45,897 nucleotides of DNA from an uncultured Treponema sp. (GTDB lineage Bacteria; Spirochaetota; Spirochaetia; Treponematales; Treponemataceae), in the NCBI GenBank assembly GCA_946532115.1, contig CAMNBC010000005.1, positions 1 through 45,897 on the forward strand, in the 5' to 3' direction. A program made the position numbers and the translations under genes. Within the stretch, counting starts at the first letter, position 1, and each line of letters opens with the position of its first letter. This document shows, one piece after another, positions 19,546 through 27,104 of the stretch. The notes beneath the pieces were generated by a model that searched no databases, had not been told where the DNA came from, and was given only the letters and a program-made list of their open reading frames with translations.

Positions 19546-19602
19546 TTGACAAACTGTGGCGGCTTGTTGTATAATTTTTTCGGATCGTTAGCGAAGACTA
19601 AC
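19546..19602 (+). promoter_or_regulatory. Rightward promoter with downstream operator
   Basis: TTGACA 19,546-19,551, 18 bp, TATAAT 19,570-19,575, TTTTTCGGATC and GTTAGCGAAGACTAAC (19,587-19,602). Confidence 0.7.
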
Positions 19603-19630
19603 TATTGTTGTAAAAAAAAACTTGACTGTT

Positions 19631-19783
19631 TTAGTCAAGTTCTGCTAATGTAGTTCTCAATTCTCTCAGAGTTTTGTTCAGGCTTCTTACTACATCTGCT
19701 CTGTATCCGATTTCTGCGCATTCTTCGTACATGATTGCGTTTTCTACTTCGGCGATTCTTTTAACTAATTCTTCTCTTGTCAT
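19631..19783 (-). CDS. 50-aa helical early protein
   Basis: MTREELVKRIAEVENAIMYE ECAEIGYRADVVRSLNKTLR ELRTTLAELD: a long amphipathic helical hairpin, likely dimeric. AAGAGGTAAAGAAA precedes the ATG. Promoter TTGACA 19,835-19,840, 16 bp, TATAAT 19,813-19,818. TAA in the loop of terminator ACTTGAC/GTCAAGTTTTTTTTT. Unknown. Confidence 0.65.
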   Translation of the reverse strand: MTREELVKRIAEVENAIMYEECAEIGYRADVVRSLNKTLRELRTTLAELD

Positions 19784-19884
19784 TTTCTTTACCTCTTCCT
19801 CTTTACACCTTTATTATAGCATGGATGCTGTACTTGTCAATAGGTTTTTAAAAATTTTTTTTTATTTTTTTTAGGAAAAAATGC

Positions 19885-19944
19885 TTGACAAACCAAGTCG
19901 AGTGTGTTAGAATTAAATAGGTCCAGGCGCCTTGCGCCTGGACC
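19885..19944 (+). promoter_or_regulatory. Rightward promoter with 5' G+C-rich hairpin
   Basis: TTGACA 19,885-19,890, 17 bp, TAGAAT 19,908-19,913, then GGTCCAGGCGC-ctt-GCGCCTGGACC (19,920-19,944), an 11-bp perfect stem. A degenerate GTTAAC half-operator follows near 19,951. Confidence 0.7.
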
Positions 19945-20000
19945 AGAGGATCGTTAACGAAATTTAAAACTAATACCAAAATAAAAAATGGCATCAATTC
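19920..20000 (-). ncRNA. Leftward short RNA ending in the same hairpin
   Basis: Promoter TTGACA 20,025-20,030, 17 bp, TAGAAT 20,002-20,007. No ORF. The transcript would reach the 19,920-19,944 hairpin followed by TATTTAATT, a plausible terminator, giving about 80 bases. Confidence 0.4.
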
Positions 20001-20067
20001 CATTCTACCACAGAAAAGAAATGGTGTCAATACTTCAAGTGCATTTATTTAATGTAAAACAGGTTGA

Positions 20068-20283
20068 TTATCTCCGCCCGAACAGGACTCTGACAGGATA
20101 CTCACCGAAGAAGTAGACTGTAACTTCATCTCCTTCATTCAAGTCATCAGCACAAATCTCATACTGTTCATTGTTTACTTCAATAACATACAAGTCGTTG
20201 TGTTCACTGTATCCTTCATAGACCTCTTCAACGACTGTGCCGTGCGCTATTGTAAGCAGTATAGTTAGCAGTATCTTTAACAT
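20068..20283 (-). CDS. 71-aa exported protein
   Basis: MLKILLTILLTIAHG is a short signal peptide or membrane anchor. The rest is a small strand-rich domain (DLYVIEVNNEQYEICADDLN EGDEVTVYFF) with an OB/SH3 look, ending VRVLFGRR. This layout is common among small Bacillota phage proteins. AAAGAGGTAAAGAG precedes the ATG. Promoter TTGACA 20,332-20,337, 17 bp, TATACT 20,309-20,314. It acts at or outside the membrane; role unknown. Confidence 0.7.
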   Translation of the reverse strand: MLKILLTILLTIAHGTVVEEVYEGYSEHNDLYVIEVNNEQYEICADDLNEGDEVTVYFFGEYPVRVLFGRR

Positions 20284-20382
20284 TCTCTTTACCTCTTTTT
20301 ATAATAATAGTATAACAGACCAAGAGAGTAATGTCAATACCCTTGCGCAAGTTATTTATTTCACAAGCACACAAATGTTGTA

Positions 20383-20512
20383 AGTTAGTCTTGACTAACT
20401 AAAGTGTTTGTGCTACACAAAATTTTTTTATTTTTTTTGGGAAAAAGGTATTGACAAGCGTTGTGCTATGTGTTATACTATTATTATAGCTAGGCGCCTG
20501 TGGCGCCTAGCT
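20383..20512. promoter_or_regulatory. Operator, rightward promoter and hairpin
   Basis: AGTTAGTCTTGACTAACT (20,383-20,400, perfect). Promoter TTGACA 20,451-20,456, 17 bp, TATACT 20,474-20,479. Hairpin AGCTAGGCGCC-tgt-GGCGCCTAGCT (20,488-20,512), which also ends the leftward 20,507 gene. Confidence 0.7.
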
Positions 20513-20617
20513 TAGGTCGTCAACGACTATCACGTTGTGCTGTGTTGTGTAGTACTCCCGTACTATTGTCTGCGCGCGTGCACTTTTGCGCGCAGGGCAG
20601 TGAGTCTTTGTGCGCAC
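20507..20617 (-). CDS. 36-aa basic early peptide
   Basis: GTG start after AAGGAAGG: RTKTHCPARKSARAQTIVRE then YYTTQHNVIVVDDLS. TAG stop lies in the 20,488-20,512 hairpin. Promoter TATAAT (minus, about 20,642-20,647) with a TTGGTA -35. A CTGCGCGC/GCGCGCAG stem lies within the frame. Moderate support. Confidence 0.45.
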   Translation of the reverse strand: MRTKTHCPARKSARAQTIVREYYTTQHNVIVVDDLS

Positions 20618-20686
20618 AATACCTTCCTTGTACGCCAACTCTATTATACCACATGAGGATTGTTTACCAAGTATCTTCTGCTCTTG

Positions 20687-21030
20687 GTTAGTGCACACTA
20701 ATTACTTACTGTTACTGTTAGTGTTAACTAACTGTACTGTGCTGTGTCATGCTACTACTGGTAGGTGGTGGGTGGGTAGGGTGCCCTGCCTAGGTAGGTA
20801 GGTACACTACTAGTGTACTACTACTATGTATGTGTGTCTTTGTTGTGTGTTGTGTTGTTGTTGTTCTCTTGTTATGTCTCTGTCTCTTGCTGTTGGCTGG
20901 CTAGCGCTTCCTGCCCTGCCTGCTTAGGTGCCTGCTGGCAAGGCATCAAGTCCATTGTATCACATCACATCAATTGTGTCAATACCACGCTGAAAAATAA
21001 TTGACAAAAATTTTTATAATTTTTTTAACA
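20687..21030. other. Low-complexity non-coding stretch
   Basis: No convincing gene. Operators GTTAGTGCACACTAAT (20,687-20,702) and GTTAGTGTTAACTAAC (20,717-20,732). TACTG, GGTAG and TGTTG tracts, and the palindrome GTACACTACTAGTGTAC near 20,803. A leftward promoter TTGACA/TACAAT (about 20,957-20,985) reads through it; a 24-codon frame after it has no clear ribosome site. Confidence 0.45.
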
Positions 21031-21037
21031 ATAGGTA

Positions 21038-21145
21038 TTGACACATTGTGTACTGTGTGATACAATAGAGGTGAGAGAGACTACTACTACTACAACATTA
21101 CAAGAAGGTACCAAGTCCATTATACCACAGCCAGGAAAGCGTGTC
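21038..21145. promoter_or_regulatory. Convergent promoter pair
   Basis: Rightward TTGACA 21,038-21,043, 17 bp, TACAAT 21,061-21,066. Leftward TTGACA, 17 bp, TATAAT (about 21,119-21,147). Start sites are about 45 bases apart. The leftward RNA begins GGACTTGGTACCTT, much like GGACTTGATGCCTT at about 20,950. No gene between. Confidence 0.5.
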
Positions 21146-21294
21146 AATAGATTGGTGTAAACTTTTTTACGTAAAGTAGGGTACGCGCCAGGGTAGAGTA
21201 CCATGGGTAGTGGCATGCGTGGTGTAACACAGGTGCGTCGATGTGTCAAGCATTTTAGGAAAAAAATTTTTTTAAAATTTTTATCAACTTTTGC

Positions 21295-21590
21295 TTGACA
21301 AGTTTTGCTGTATGTGCTACTGTCGCAAACACGCTCCGCACGATACCATCGCGCTCATGTGCGGAGCGACGTATGTGTTTCGGGGGGCCCGGGCTCTTGT
21401 ATAGTGTCTCTACCTCTCGCATTTTGTCGGACCCTCAACATACTGTGTCTGTTTTATTGAGAAGAAACCGGGGGGTGTATTTTGGGATAGTTCCAACTAA
21501 CCGAGACCTAATCGTTTTGTGCTGCCCCTCCCTCCCACTCAAACCTTTTCTGCATCAGTCCTACGGCCCCACCCCTTATTACGGGATTTC
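21295..21590. other. Non-coding region with structured RNA candidate
   Basis: Rightward promoter TTGACA 21,295-21,300, 17 bp, TACTGT 21,318-21,323, followed by CGCTCCGCA (21,332-21,340) / TGCGGAGCG (21,360-21,368) inside an outer AAACAC/GTGTTT stem. GGGCCC and CCCGGG occur near 21,388. The open frame through it has no ribosome site. Confidence 0.4.
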
Positions 21591-21593
21591 TTT

Positions 21594-21615
21594 AAAAAAG
21601 GGGACCCTAGTCCCC
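21594..21615 (-). terminator. Terminator of the folD operon
   Basis: Minus strand GGGGAC-tagg-GTCCCC followed by TTTTTT. Confidence 0.9.
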
Positions 21616-21626
21616 AAATTTCCGTA

Positions 21627-21890
21627 TTAGTCCACTTTTATAAAAACGTGCCATACCATTCCCATATCATCTTGTAATGTAGCCTTATGATCATAATGCC
21701 GCAATGTATCTAAATCAATTTCCTGACCTGTCATAAAAAATTTGCAATCAACTTTACTAATCCTATGTTTATTATCACTCACCACAGCCCACATTACAAA
21801 TTCTCCATTTTGAATTTGTACATCTAGAAGTTCTACCAAAGGAAGTTCTAATACTTCTCCTTCTACCAACTTATACTTCCAAATTTTCAT
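21627..21890 (-). CDS. Small IWKY-type phage protein
   Basis: 87 aa, MKIWKYKLVEGEVLELPLVE LLDVQIQNGEFVMWAVVSDN. It matches a short beta-rich family widespread in phages (IWKY start, P.....L.VQ.QNG...MWA.V, late GxxW pattern), to my memory of unknown function. It overlaps the folD end by 20 bases, so it is cotranscribed and probably coupled. TAA stop just before the operon terminator. Confidence 0.7.
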   Translation of the reverse strand: MKIWKYKLVEGEVLELPLVELLDVQIQNGEFVMWAVVSDNKHRISKVDCKFFMTGQEIDLDTLRHYDHKATLQDDMGMVWHVFIKVD

Positions 21891-22704
21891 TCTGATTATT
21901 CCAAGCCTCCACTACATTTTCCAAGAGTGCCGCTCTTGTTAACAATCCAACTCCTCCCGGCACAGGAGTTACCTTACATCTTGCGTTATCTTCTTCATGC
22001 GCGAAGCAGTCACCTACCAATTTCCCATCAACAAAATTCGTACCAACATCAATTACCGTGCACCCAGCAGGCACCTGCCGCAAATCCAAAAACTCAGCTT
22101 TCCCCACGGCGCAAATAATCAAATGTTTTCCAAGTAACTGCTTCCATAAATCCGGACTCTTACTATGCGCGACAGTAACAGTCCAATTCCTATCCAATAG
22201 CATCTTTGCTACTGGTCTTCCAACGATCTTGCTTCTGCCAATTACCAGCGCATTTTTACCGCTGCCATCTCCCAAACCTCTGCCTTCCAAAAACTTAATA
22301 ATTCCCTTTGCGGTGGCAGGACTATAAGGACTTCCGGGCATAAACCCATCCACATCTTTCCAAATTGTCGTATATTTTAAAGCCTTATCTGCATCCAAAT
22401 AATCCGGTAATGGTAATTGAATCAATAACCCATCAGTCTCGCAATTATAAACAATATCTTCTAATCCAACCTGATCAATACCACTATTTTCTGGAATCCT
22501 AAATAAATCTACTTGAATACCAACTTCTTTACAATCCTTAATCTTATTATCTACGTATTTCGTACTAGCTGGATTATTACCGACCTGTATAATTGTTAAT
22601 GTTGGGGGTTTGCGCCCAGCCGCTCTTCCGGCCGCTACTTCTGACTTTAATTCCGCCTTCCAATTTCTTACAAAATCTTTTACTTCAAGCAACTCTGCTC
22701 CCAT
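21871..22704 (-). CDS. folD: Methylenetetrahydrofolate dehydrogenase / cyclohydrolase
   Basis: 277 aa, the usual FolD length. It interconverts methylene-, methenyl- and formyl-tetrahydrofolate with NADP, supplying one-carbon units for thymidylate and purines in the cytosol. Motifs: VGNNPASTKYVDNKIKDC with Y50 and catalytic K56; GLLIQLPLP (92-100); KDVDGFMP with D119; VIGRSKIVGRPVA (cofactor loop); VTVAHS; VIDVGTN; TPVPGGVGLLTR. All key residues are present, so it is probably active. It overlaps both neighbours. Trp is written TGG and the stop is TAA. A phage copy would raise nucleotide supply. Confidence 0.95.
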   Translation of the reverse strand: MGAELLEVKDFVRNWKAELKSEVAAGRAAGRKPPTLTIIQVGNNPASTKYVDNKIKDCKEVGIQVDLFRIPENSGIDQVGLEDIVYNCETDGLLIQLPLPDYLDADKALKYTTIWKDVDGFMPGSPYSPATAKGIIKFLEGRGLGDGSGKNALVIGRSKIVGRPVAKMLLDRNWTVTVAHSKSPDLWKQLLGKHLIICAVGKAEFLDLRQVPAGCTVIDVGTNFVDGKLVGDCFAHEEDNARCKVTPVPGGVGLLTRAALLENVVEAWNNQNENLEV

Positions 22705-22874
22705 ACCTCATCCTCATCTATTGGTTCGCGCACTCGCCGCAAACTAATCGCCATTTTTGTGTCATTATAATATTCGTTAAATAGCCCTCTAATAAAAATT
22801 AGTGCGCTATTTAAGCCAACCAATTCCCCCACTTTTCTATTATCAATAAAAATTTCGTATTTTTCTTCTTCCAT
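22680..22874 (-). CDS. 64-aa first gene of the folD operon
   Basis: MEEEKYEIFIDNRKVGELVG LNSALIFIRGLFNEYYNDTK, then strands and an acidic end. The ..IDNRKVGEL.GLNSAL.FI.G.F.EYY pattern suggests a small alpha/beta protein. ATG 22,874 follows GAAGGAAATTG. It overlaps folD by 25 bases. Driven by the leftward half of the divergent promoter. Unknown. Confidence 0.65.
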   Translation of the reverse strand: MEEEKYEIFIDNRKVGELVGLNSALIFIRGLFNEYYNDTKMAISLRRVREPIDEDEVWEQSCLK

Positions 22875-22893
22875 AACAATTTCCTTCAATTTT

Positions 22894-22946
22894 ATTATAG
22901 CAAAATTTTTTAAAACTTGACAACTGCGGAAAAAATCTGTTATAAT
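22894..22946. promoter_or_regulatory. Divergent promoters with overlapping -35 boxes
   Basis: Rightward: TTGACA 22,917-22,922, 18 bp, TATAAT 22,941-22,946 (late operon). Leftward: TTGTCA on 22,918-22,923, 18 bp, TATAAT 22,894-22,899 (folD operon). The two -35 hexamers share five bases, so one polymerase should exclude the other. Confidence 0.8.
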
Positions 22947-22977
22947 GATAGTGTAAACAAGCTGGGAGGAAAAGAAT

Positions 22978-24030
22978 TTGATTAAATTAGATTATACTTT
23001 AAACTCTCCGCAAGAAAGATTAGCCCTAGTAAAAAAGATACTTGAAGAAAACCCCAATCCCAATTCTGCGTATCTTGAAATACTAGCCGATTACCTAATT
23101 TTCTGTATGGAGAAAGAAGAGAAAAAGGAGAAAAAAATTCTTACTGAAAACCGCTTGGCAACTGTTAATAAAAGAGAAACCTCTTATGAGGGACTTGTCT
23201 CGCAATTTGAAAATGGCGAAGATGGAGTTTATAATATAACTAACGAAGATAAACATGTAATATTTCAACCAAAGATTTCAATAACAAAAAAAGATAGAGA
23301 AGAAATACCTGAACTACAACAAACTGACGAATCCATTGCGGCCTGGGACTACCGGGTGCGCCATAGCGAGGGTCGTGACGCTTTTATAGCAAAAAAAGCC
23401 TTAATAGAAAGTCGTAAGGACCAGTATGTAATAAAACAGCATAGAAATCCACCAGTGCAATCAATGCATCTTGTTCATTCAGAGCATCATATTGAATTAC
23501 CATGAGAAACAAAGATTGACGAAGAAGGAAACGTTGATACTACTGGATTATCTCTATGTAATCCAAAAGTATGTTCTGCAATTTTAGTAAACTATTCTAA
23601 ATTGCGCCAAAACAGCTGGGGTGATTTTATGGGAGATACCTGATTTCTTATGGAAGAATTCGATAAGGTGAGTATGATTGCGCTAAAAGATCAACCTCTC
23701 TTATACAGAATTGTTGAGTGTAAAGTGGATGGAATGCAAAATTCAGAAATTCGCGATGTAATTGAAGAAGAATTTGGTATTAAGCACAGTCTAGAATATA
23801 TTTCATCTTTATGGCGTAATAAGATTCCTAATTTAATTGCGTCCGCAGCAGAAGATGAATTCCTAGATTGGTATTATTTAAATGAAGAAAAGGGCAAATA
23901 TAAGAGATGCTCTCGCTGCGGAAAAATTAAACTGGCTCATAATAAATATTTCAGCAAAAATAAAACTAGTAAAGATGGATTTTATAGTATTTGTAAAGAA
24001 TGCCGTAATAAAAAGGACGAAAATCTGTAA
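22978..24030 (+). CDS. Late-operon zinc-ribbon protein (recoded)
   Basis: 350 aa with TGA=Trp at 23,503-23,505 and 23,641-23,643. TTG start after GGGAGGAAAAGAA. The C-terminal part has a helix-turn-helix-like segment (EIRDVIEEEFGIKHSLEYIS SLWRNKIP) and a zinc ribbon CSRCGK...CKECRNKK. It is the first gene of the late operon and lies two genes before TerL, so it may recognise packaging DNA, as small terminases do; that is inference. Stop TAA. Confidence 0.75.
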
Positions 24031-24072
24031 TTTGAGGCAATTGCGTGGTAAATATTTAAAAGGAGGTAGTTT

Positions 24073-25308
24073 ATGGATAATGTAAAAAATGATTTAATCT
24101 TTTGTGAAAAATGCCATAGAACATTAAAGAGAAGTGAGTTTTATCTATCTAATAATTTAGAAAAATATCCAAACGGTGGAACTATCCCCATTTGTAAAAA
24201 ATGTTTAACAATGCACGTAGATAATTGAAATCCAGATACATATTTATGGATTTTACAAGAGGTTGATGTACCTTACATTCCTGATGAGTGAAATGGACTT
24301 TTAGCTCGATATGGAACCGATCGGAAAAAGGTTACAGGTACTACTATTTTAGGAAGATACCTTTCTAAAATGAAACTTAAACAATATAGAGATTGGCGCT
24401 GAAAAGATACGGAATATCTCCAGGAGCTAGATCACAAGAAGGTGCGCGAGGCGCTTGAGGCGAACGGCGCAACAATGCAGGAAATTGATCAAGCGTTGCG
24501 CGAAAGGACTTTTGAGATTCCGGAAGGGGAATTGCGCGAGCCCGATCACACGGTCGGATTACCTGCCGGCGCAGATACCTATGAAACATTTACATTTGAA
24601 GAACCTGCTGAATCTGCTGATGAATTGGGTTTGACAGATGAAGATGTAACTTATCTTAAACTAAAATGAGGAGCGTCTTATAAACCAGCAGAGTGGGTAT
24701 GGTTAGAGCAGTATTATAATGATTTTATGGATTCTTATGATATTCAAAGTGCTGGTCATAAAGATACTCTTAAAAAACTTGCGAAAACCTCTCTTAAACT
24801 AGACCAATTAATTGATTTAGGAGATGTTGATGGCGCGCAAAAGACCCAAAAGATGTATGACAGTTTAATGCGCTCAGGTAAGTTCACTGCGGCGCAGAAC
24901 AAGGCAGAATCTGGTGAAGCTGTTGATTCAATTTCAGAAATTGTAATGATGTGTGAAAAAGATGGTTTTATCCCACGATATTATACCGATGGCCCGCAAG
25001 ATAAGGTTGATAGAGTTCTTCAGGATTTACAAGAGTATACTCATTCTTTAATCACAGAAGAAACTAATATTGGTAATCTTATTGAAAATGCGGTTAAGCA
25101 GATTGAAGAAGATAAAATTCGTGAAGCGCAAACCGAAGCAGATGCGGCAGGAGATGAAGACATTCTTGAAGAAGCGTTATTCTCTAATGACATTAGTTAT
25201 ATTTCTGACGGTGAATTTGAAGAATTTAATGATTTCGAAGATGATCTAGCAGATAAAGATAATGCGCTATTGGAAAATCTAACAGATTATACGAAAGCTG
25301 GTGAGTAA
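24073..25308 (+). CDS. Zinc-ribbon protein upstream of TerL (recoded)
   Basis: 411 aa with four TGA=Trp codons (24,226; 24,289; 24,400; 24,667). N-terminal ribbon CEKCHRTLKRSEFY...CKKCL, then VDNWNPDTYLWILQEVDVPY IPDEWN, where TGA falls on Trp positions I recall in related phage proteins. A later KWGASYKPAEWVWLEQYYND also has Trp at TGA. The C-terminus is acidic. AGGAGGTAGTTT precedes the ATG. Probably the small terminase or a packaging factor; in such phages this gene directly precedes terL. Confidence 0.8.
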
Positions 25309-25309
25309 T

Positions 25310-27094
25310 ATGGCTTTACAAGATTTATTAGAGATTTCAAAAGATAGGAAAAAGATTGGCTTATCAGAAGAGCGTTTGGAAAAAATTAAACCAGAATTGC
25401 GCCAATATATAGCATATTGGCGAGAGTACCCAGATATGTTTGTAGATTTTTTACAAACTGGAAAAGATGGAGAAATTCCAGAAAATGGACTCCGCTTTTT
25501 CTTTTATCAACGAGTTTTCTTACGAGTAGCAATGCGGTATAAATATGTTTATGCTGTATTCCCTCGTGCTTACTCTAAATCATTTTTATCAGTATTAATC
25601 TTAATGTGCCGATGCGTTTTATACCCAAGAGCAAAGTTATTTGTTACTTCTGGTGGTAAAGAGCAGTCTGCTGGTATTGTTAAAGAAAAAGTTAATGAAA
25701 TATGTACTTTGGTACCAGCTTTTGATAGAGAACTTGATCGCAGACCTGGTAAAACAAGAGAAGGTAAGGACTATGTTTGTTATATGTTTAAAAATGGTTC
25801 TTTCTTCGATAACCTTGCGGCCAGTGAGAAATCAAGAGGTAAGCGTCGTCATGGTGGATTAATGGAAGAGTGTGTTGGTATTGATGGTGAGATACTTTCA
25901 CAGGTAATATTACCAATTATGAACGTCTCTCGATTATGTATGGATGGTAGTATGCATAATGAAGAGACTTTAAATAAATCACAGTTATTTATTACAACAG
26001 CAGGATACAAGAATTCATTCCCTTATGATAAACTTATTCAGTTCTTAATTTGGATGATAACTGAACCAGATAAAGCGTTTATTATGGGAGGAACTTATAG
26101 GATTCCTGTTCTCGCAAAACTTCTTGATAAAAACTTTATTCAAGATCTTAAACGAGATGGTACGTTTAATGAAGCATCATTTCAGCGTGAATATGAGTCA
26201 AAATGGTCAGGAACAACTGCTGATGCGTTCTTTAATGGAGATGCGTTTGATAGAAATCGTTCACTCCAAAAGCCGGAATATGAACATTCTGGTCGGTCAA
26301 GTCTACAGAGTTATTATATTCTTTCTATGGACGTTGCGCGACAGAATACTGGTAAAAATGGATGTGATAGTGTAATTACTGTATTTAAGGTAACTCCACA
26401 GAACTATGGAGAAGTATCTATAAAATCATTGGTAAATCTTTATGTTTTAGAAAATATGCATTTTGAGGACCAGGCTATTTGGGCAAAACGTTTATTTTAT
26501 AAATATAAGGCAAGAAGAATTGTAATAGATGCTAACGGTCTTGGTACAGGCTTGGTTGACTTTATGGTAAAACCACAGACTGATCCATTAACTGGAGAGG
26601 AGTATCCAGATTTTGGTGTTATTGGCGGAACATCAGAGGGAATCGAGCAAGAATATAAAAAATTTAAAACGAACGTTACAGAACAAGATGCGATGTATTT
26701 GATGAAAGCAAATGCGCCGATTAACACCGAAGCGCATTCAAACGTACAAACACAACTTACTTCTGGAAAAGTAAAATTCTTAATTGACGAAAGGGTTGCA
26801 AAAAATAAACTCCTTGGAACTCAAAAGGGTAAACAAATGACACCTGATGAAAGGACAGATTATTTAAAACCCTATACCTTAACTTCTATATTAAAAGAGG
26901 AGATGTTAAATCTTCGCGAAGAAAATGAAGGATTTAACATTATTTTAAAGCAGGCTAATCGTAGTATTAAAAAGGATAAATTTTCTGCATTTGAATATGG
27001 ATTATGGTATATTAAACAAGTTGAAGATAGTAAGCGTAAAAAGAAGAAAAAATTTAATGCTGCGGAATGGCGATTCAGCTCGCATTTAGGATAG
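25310..27094 (+). CDS. terL: Terminase large subunit
   Basis: About 594 aa. The motor that cuts and pumps DNA into proheads. ATPase: variant Walker A PRAYSKS near residue 88, Walker B region GGLMEECVGID, coupling motif FITTAGYKNS. Nuclease: ILSMDVARQNTGKNGCDSVI with the first Asp, IVIDANGLGTGLVDF with the second, and FLIDERVA. ATG 25,310 is preferred over GTG 25,301, which overlaps the previous stop. It contains no TGA, only TGG. TAG stop. Confidence 0.9.
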   Translation: MALQDLLEISKDRKKIGLSEERLEKIKPELRQYIAYWREYPDMFVDFLQTGKDGEIPENGLRFFFYQRVFLRVAMRYKYVYAVFPRAYSKSFLSVLILMCRCVLYPRAKLFVTSGGKEQSAGIVKEKVNEICTLVPAFDRELDRRPGKTREGKDYVCYMFKNGSFFDNLAASEKSRGKRRHGGLMEECVGIDGEILSQVILPIMNVSRLCMDGSMHNEETLNKSQLFITTAGYKNSFPYDKLIQFLIWMITEPDKAFIMGGTYRIPVLAKLLDKNFIQDLKRDGTFNEASFQREYESKWSGTTADAFFNGDAFDRNRSLQKPEYEHSGRSSLQSYYILSMDVARQNTGKNGCDSVITVFKVTPQNYGEVSIKSLVNLYVLENMHFEDQAIWAKRLFYKYKARRIVIDANGLGTGLVDFMVKPQTDPLTGEEYPDFGVIGGTSEGIEQEYKKFKTNVTEQDAMYLMKANAPINTEAHSNVQTQLTSGKVKFLIDERVAKNKLLGTQKGKQMTPDERTDYLKPYTLTSILKEEMLNLREENEGFNIILKQANRSIKKDKFSAFEYGLWYIKQVEDSKRKKKKKFNAAEWRFSSHLG

Positions 27095-27104
27095 GAGGAA
27101 AATT

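Noticed and set aside
6116-21368. CRISPR-like array from the repeated hairpins and operators
   Set aside because: Spacing is irregular (hundreds to thousands of bases), copies vary and no cas genes are present.
21295-21630. 111-aa plus-strand ORF starting at the TTGACA box
   Set aside because: Its start is the -35 element itself, no ribosome site, unusual residues, and it overlaps the folD operon terminator.
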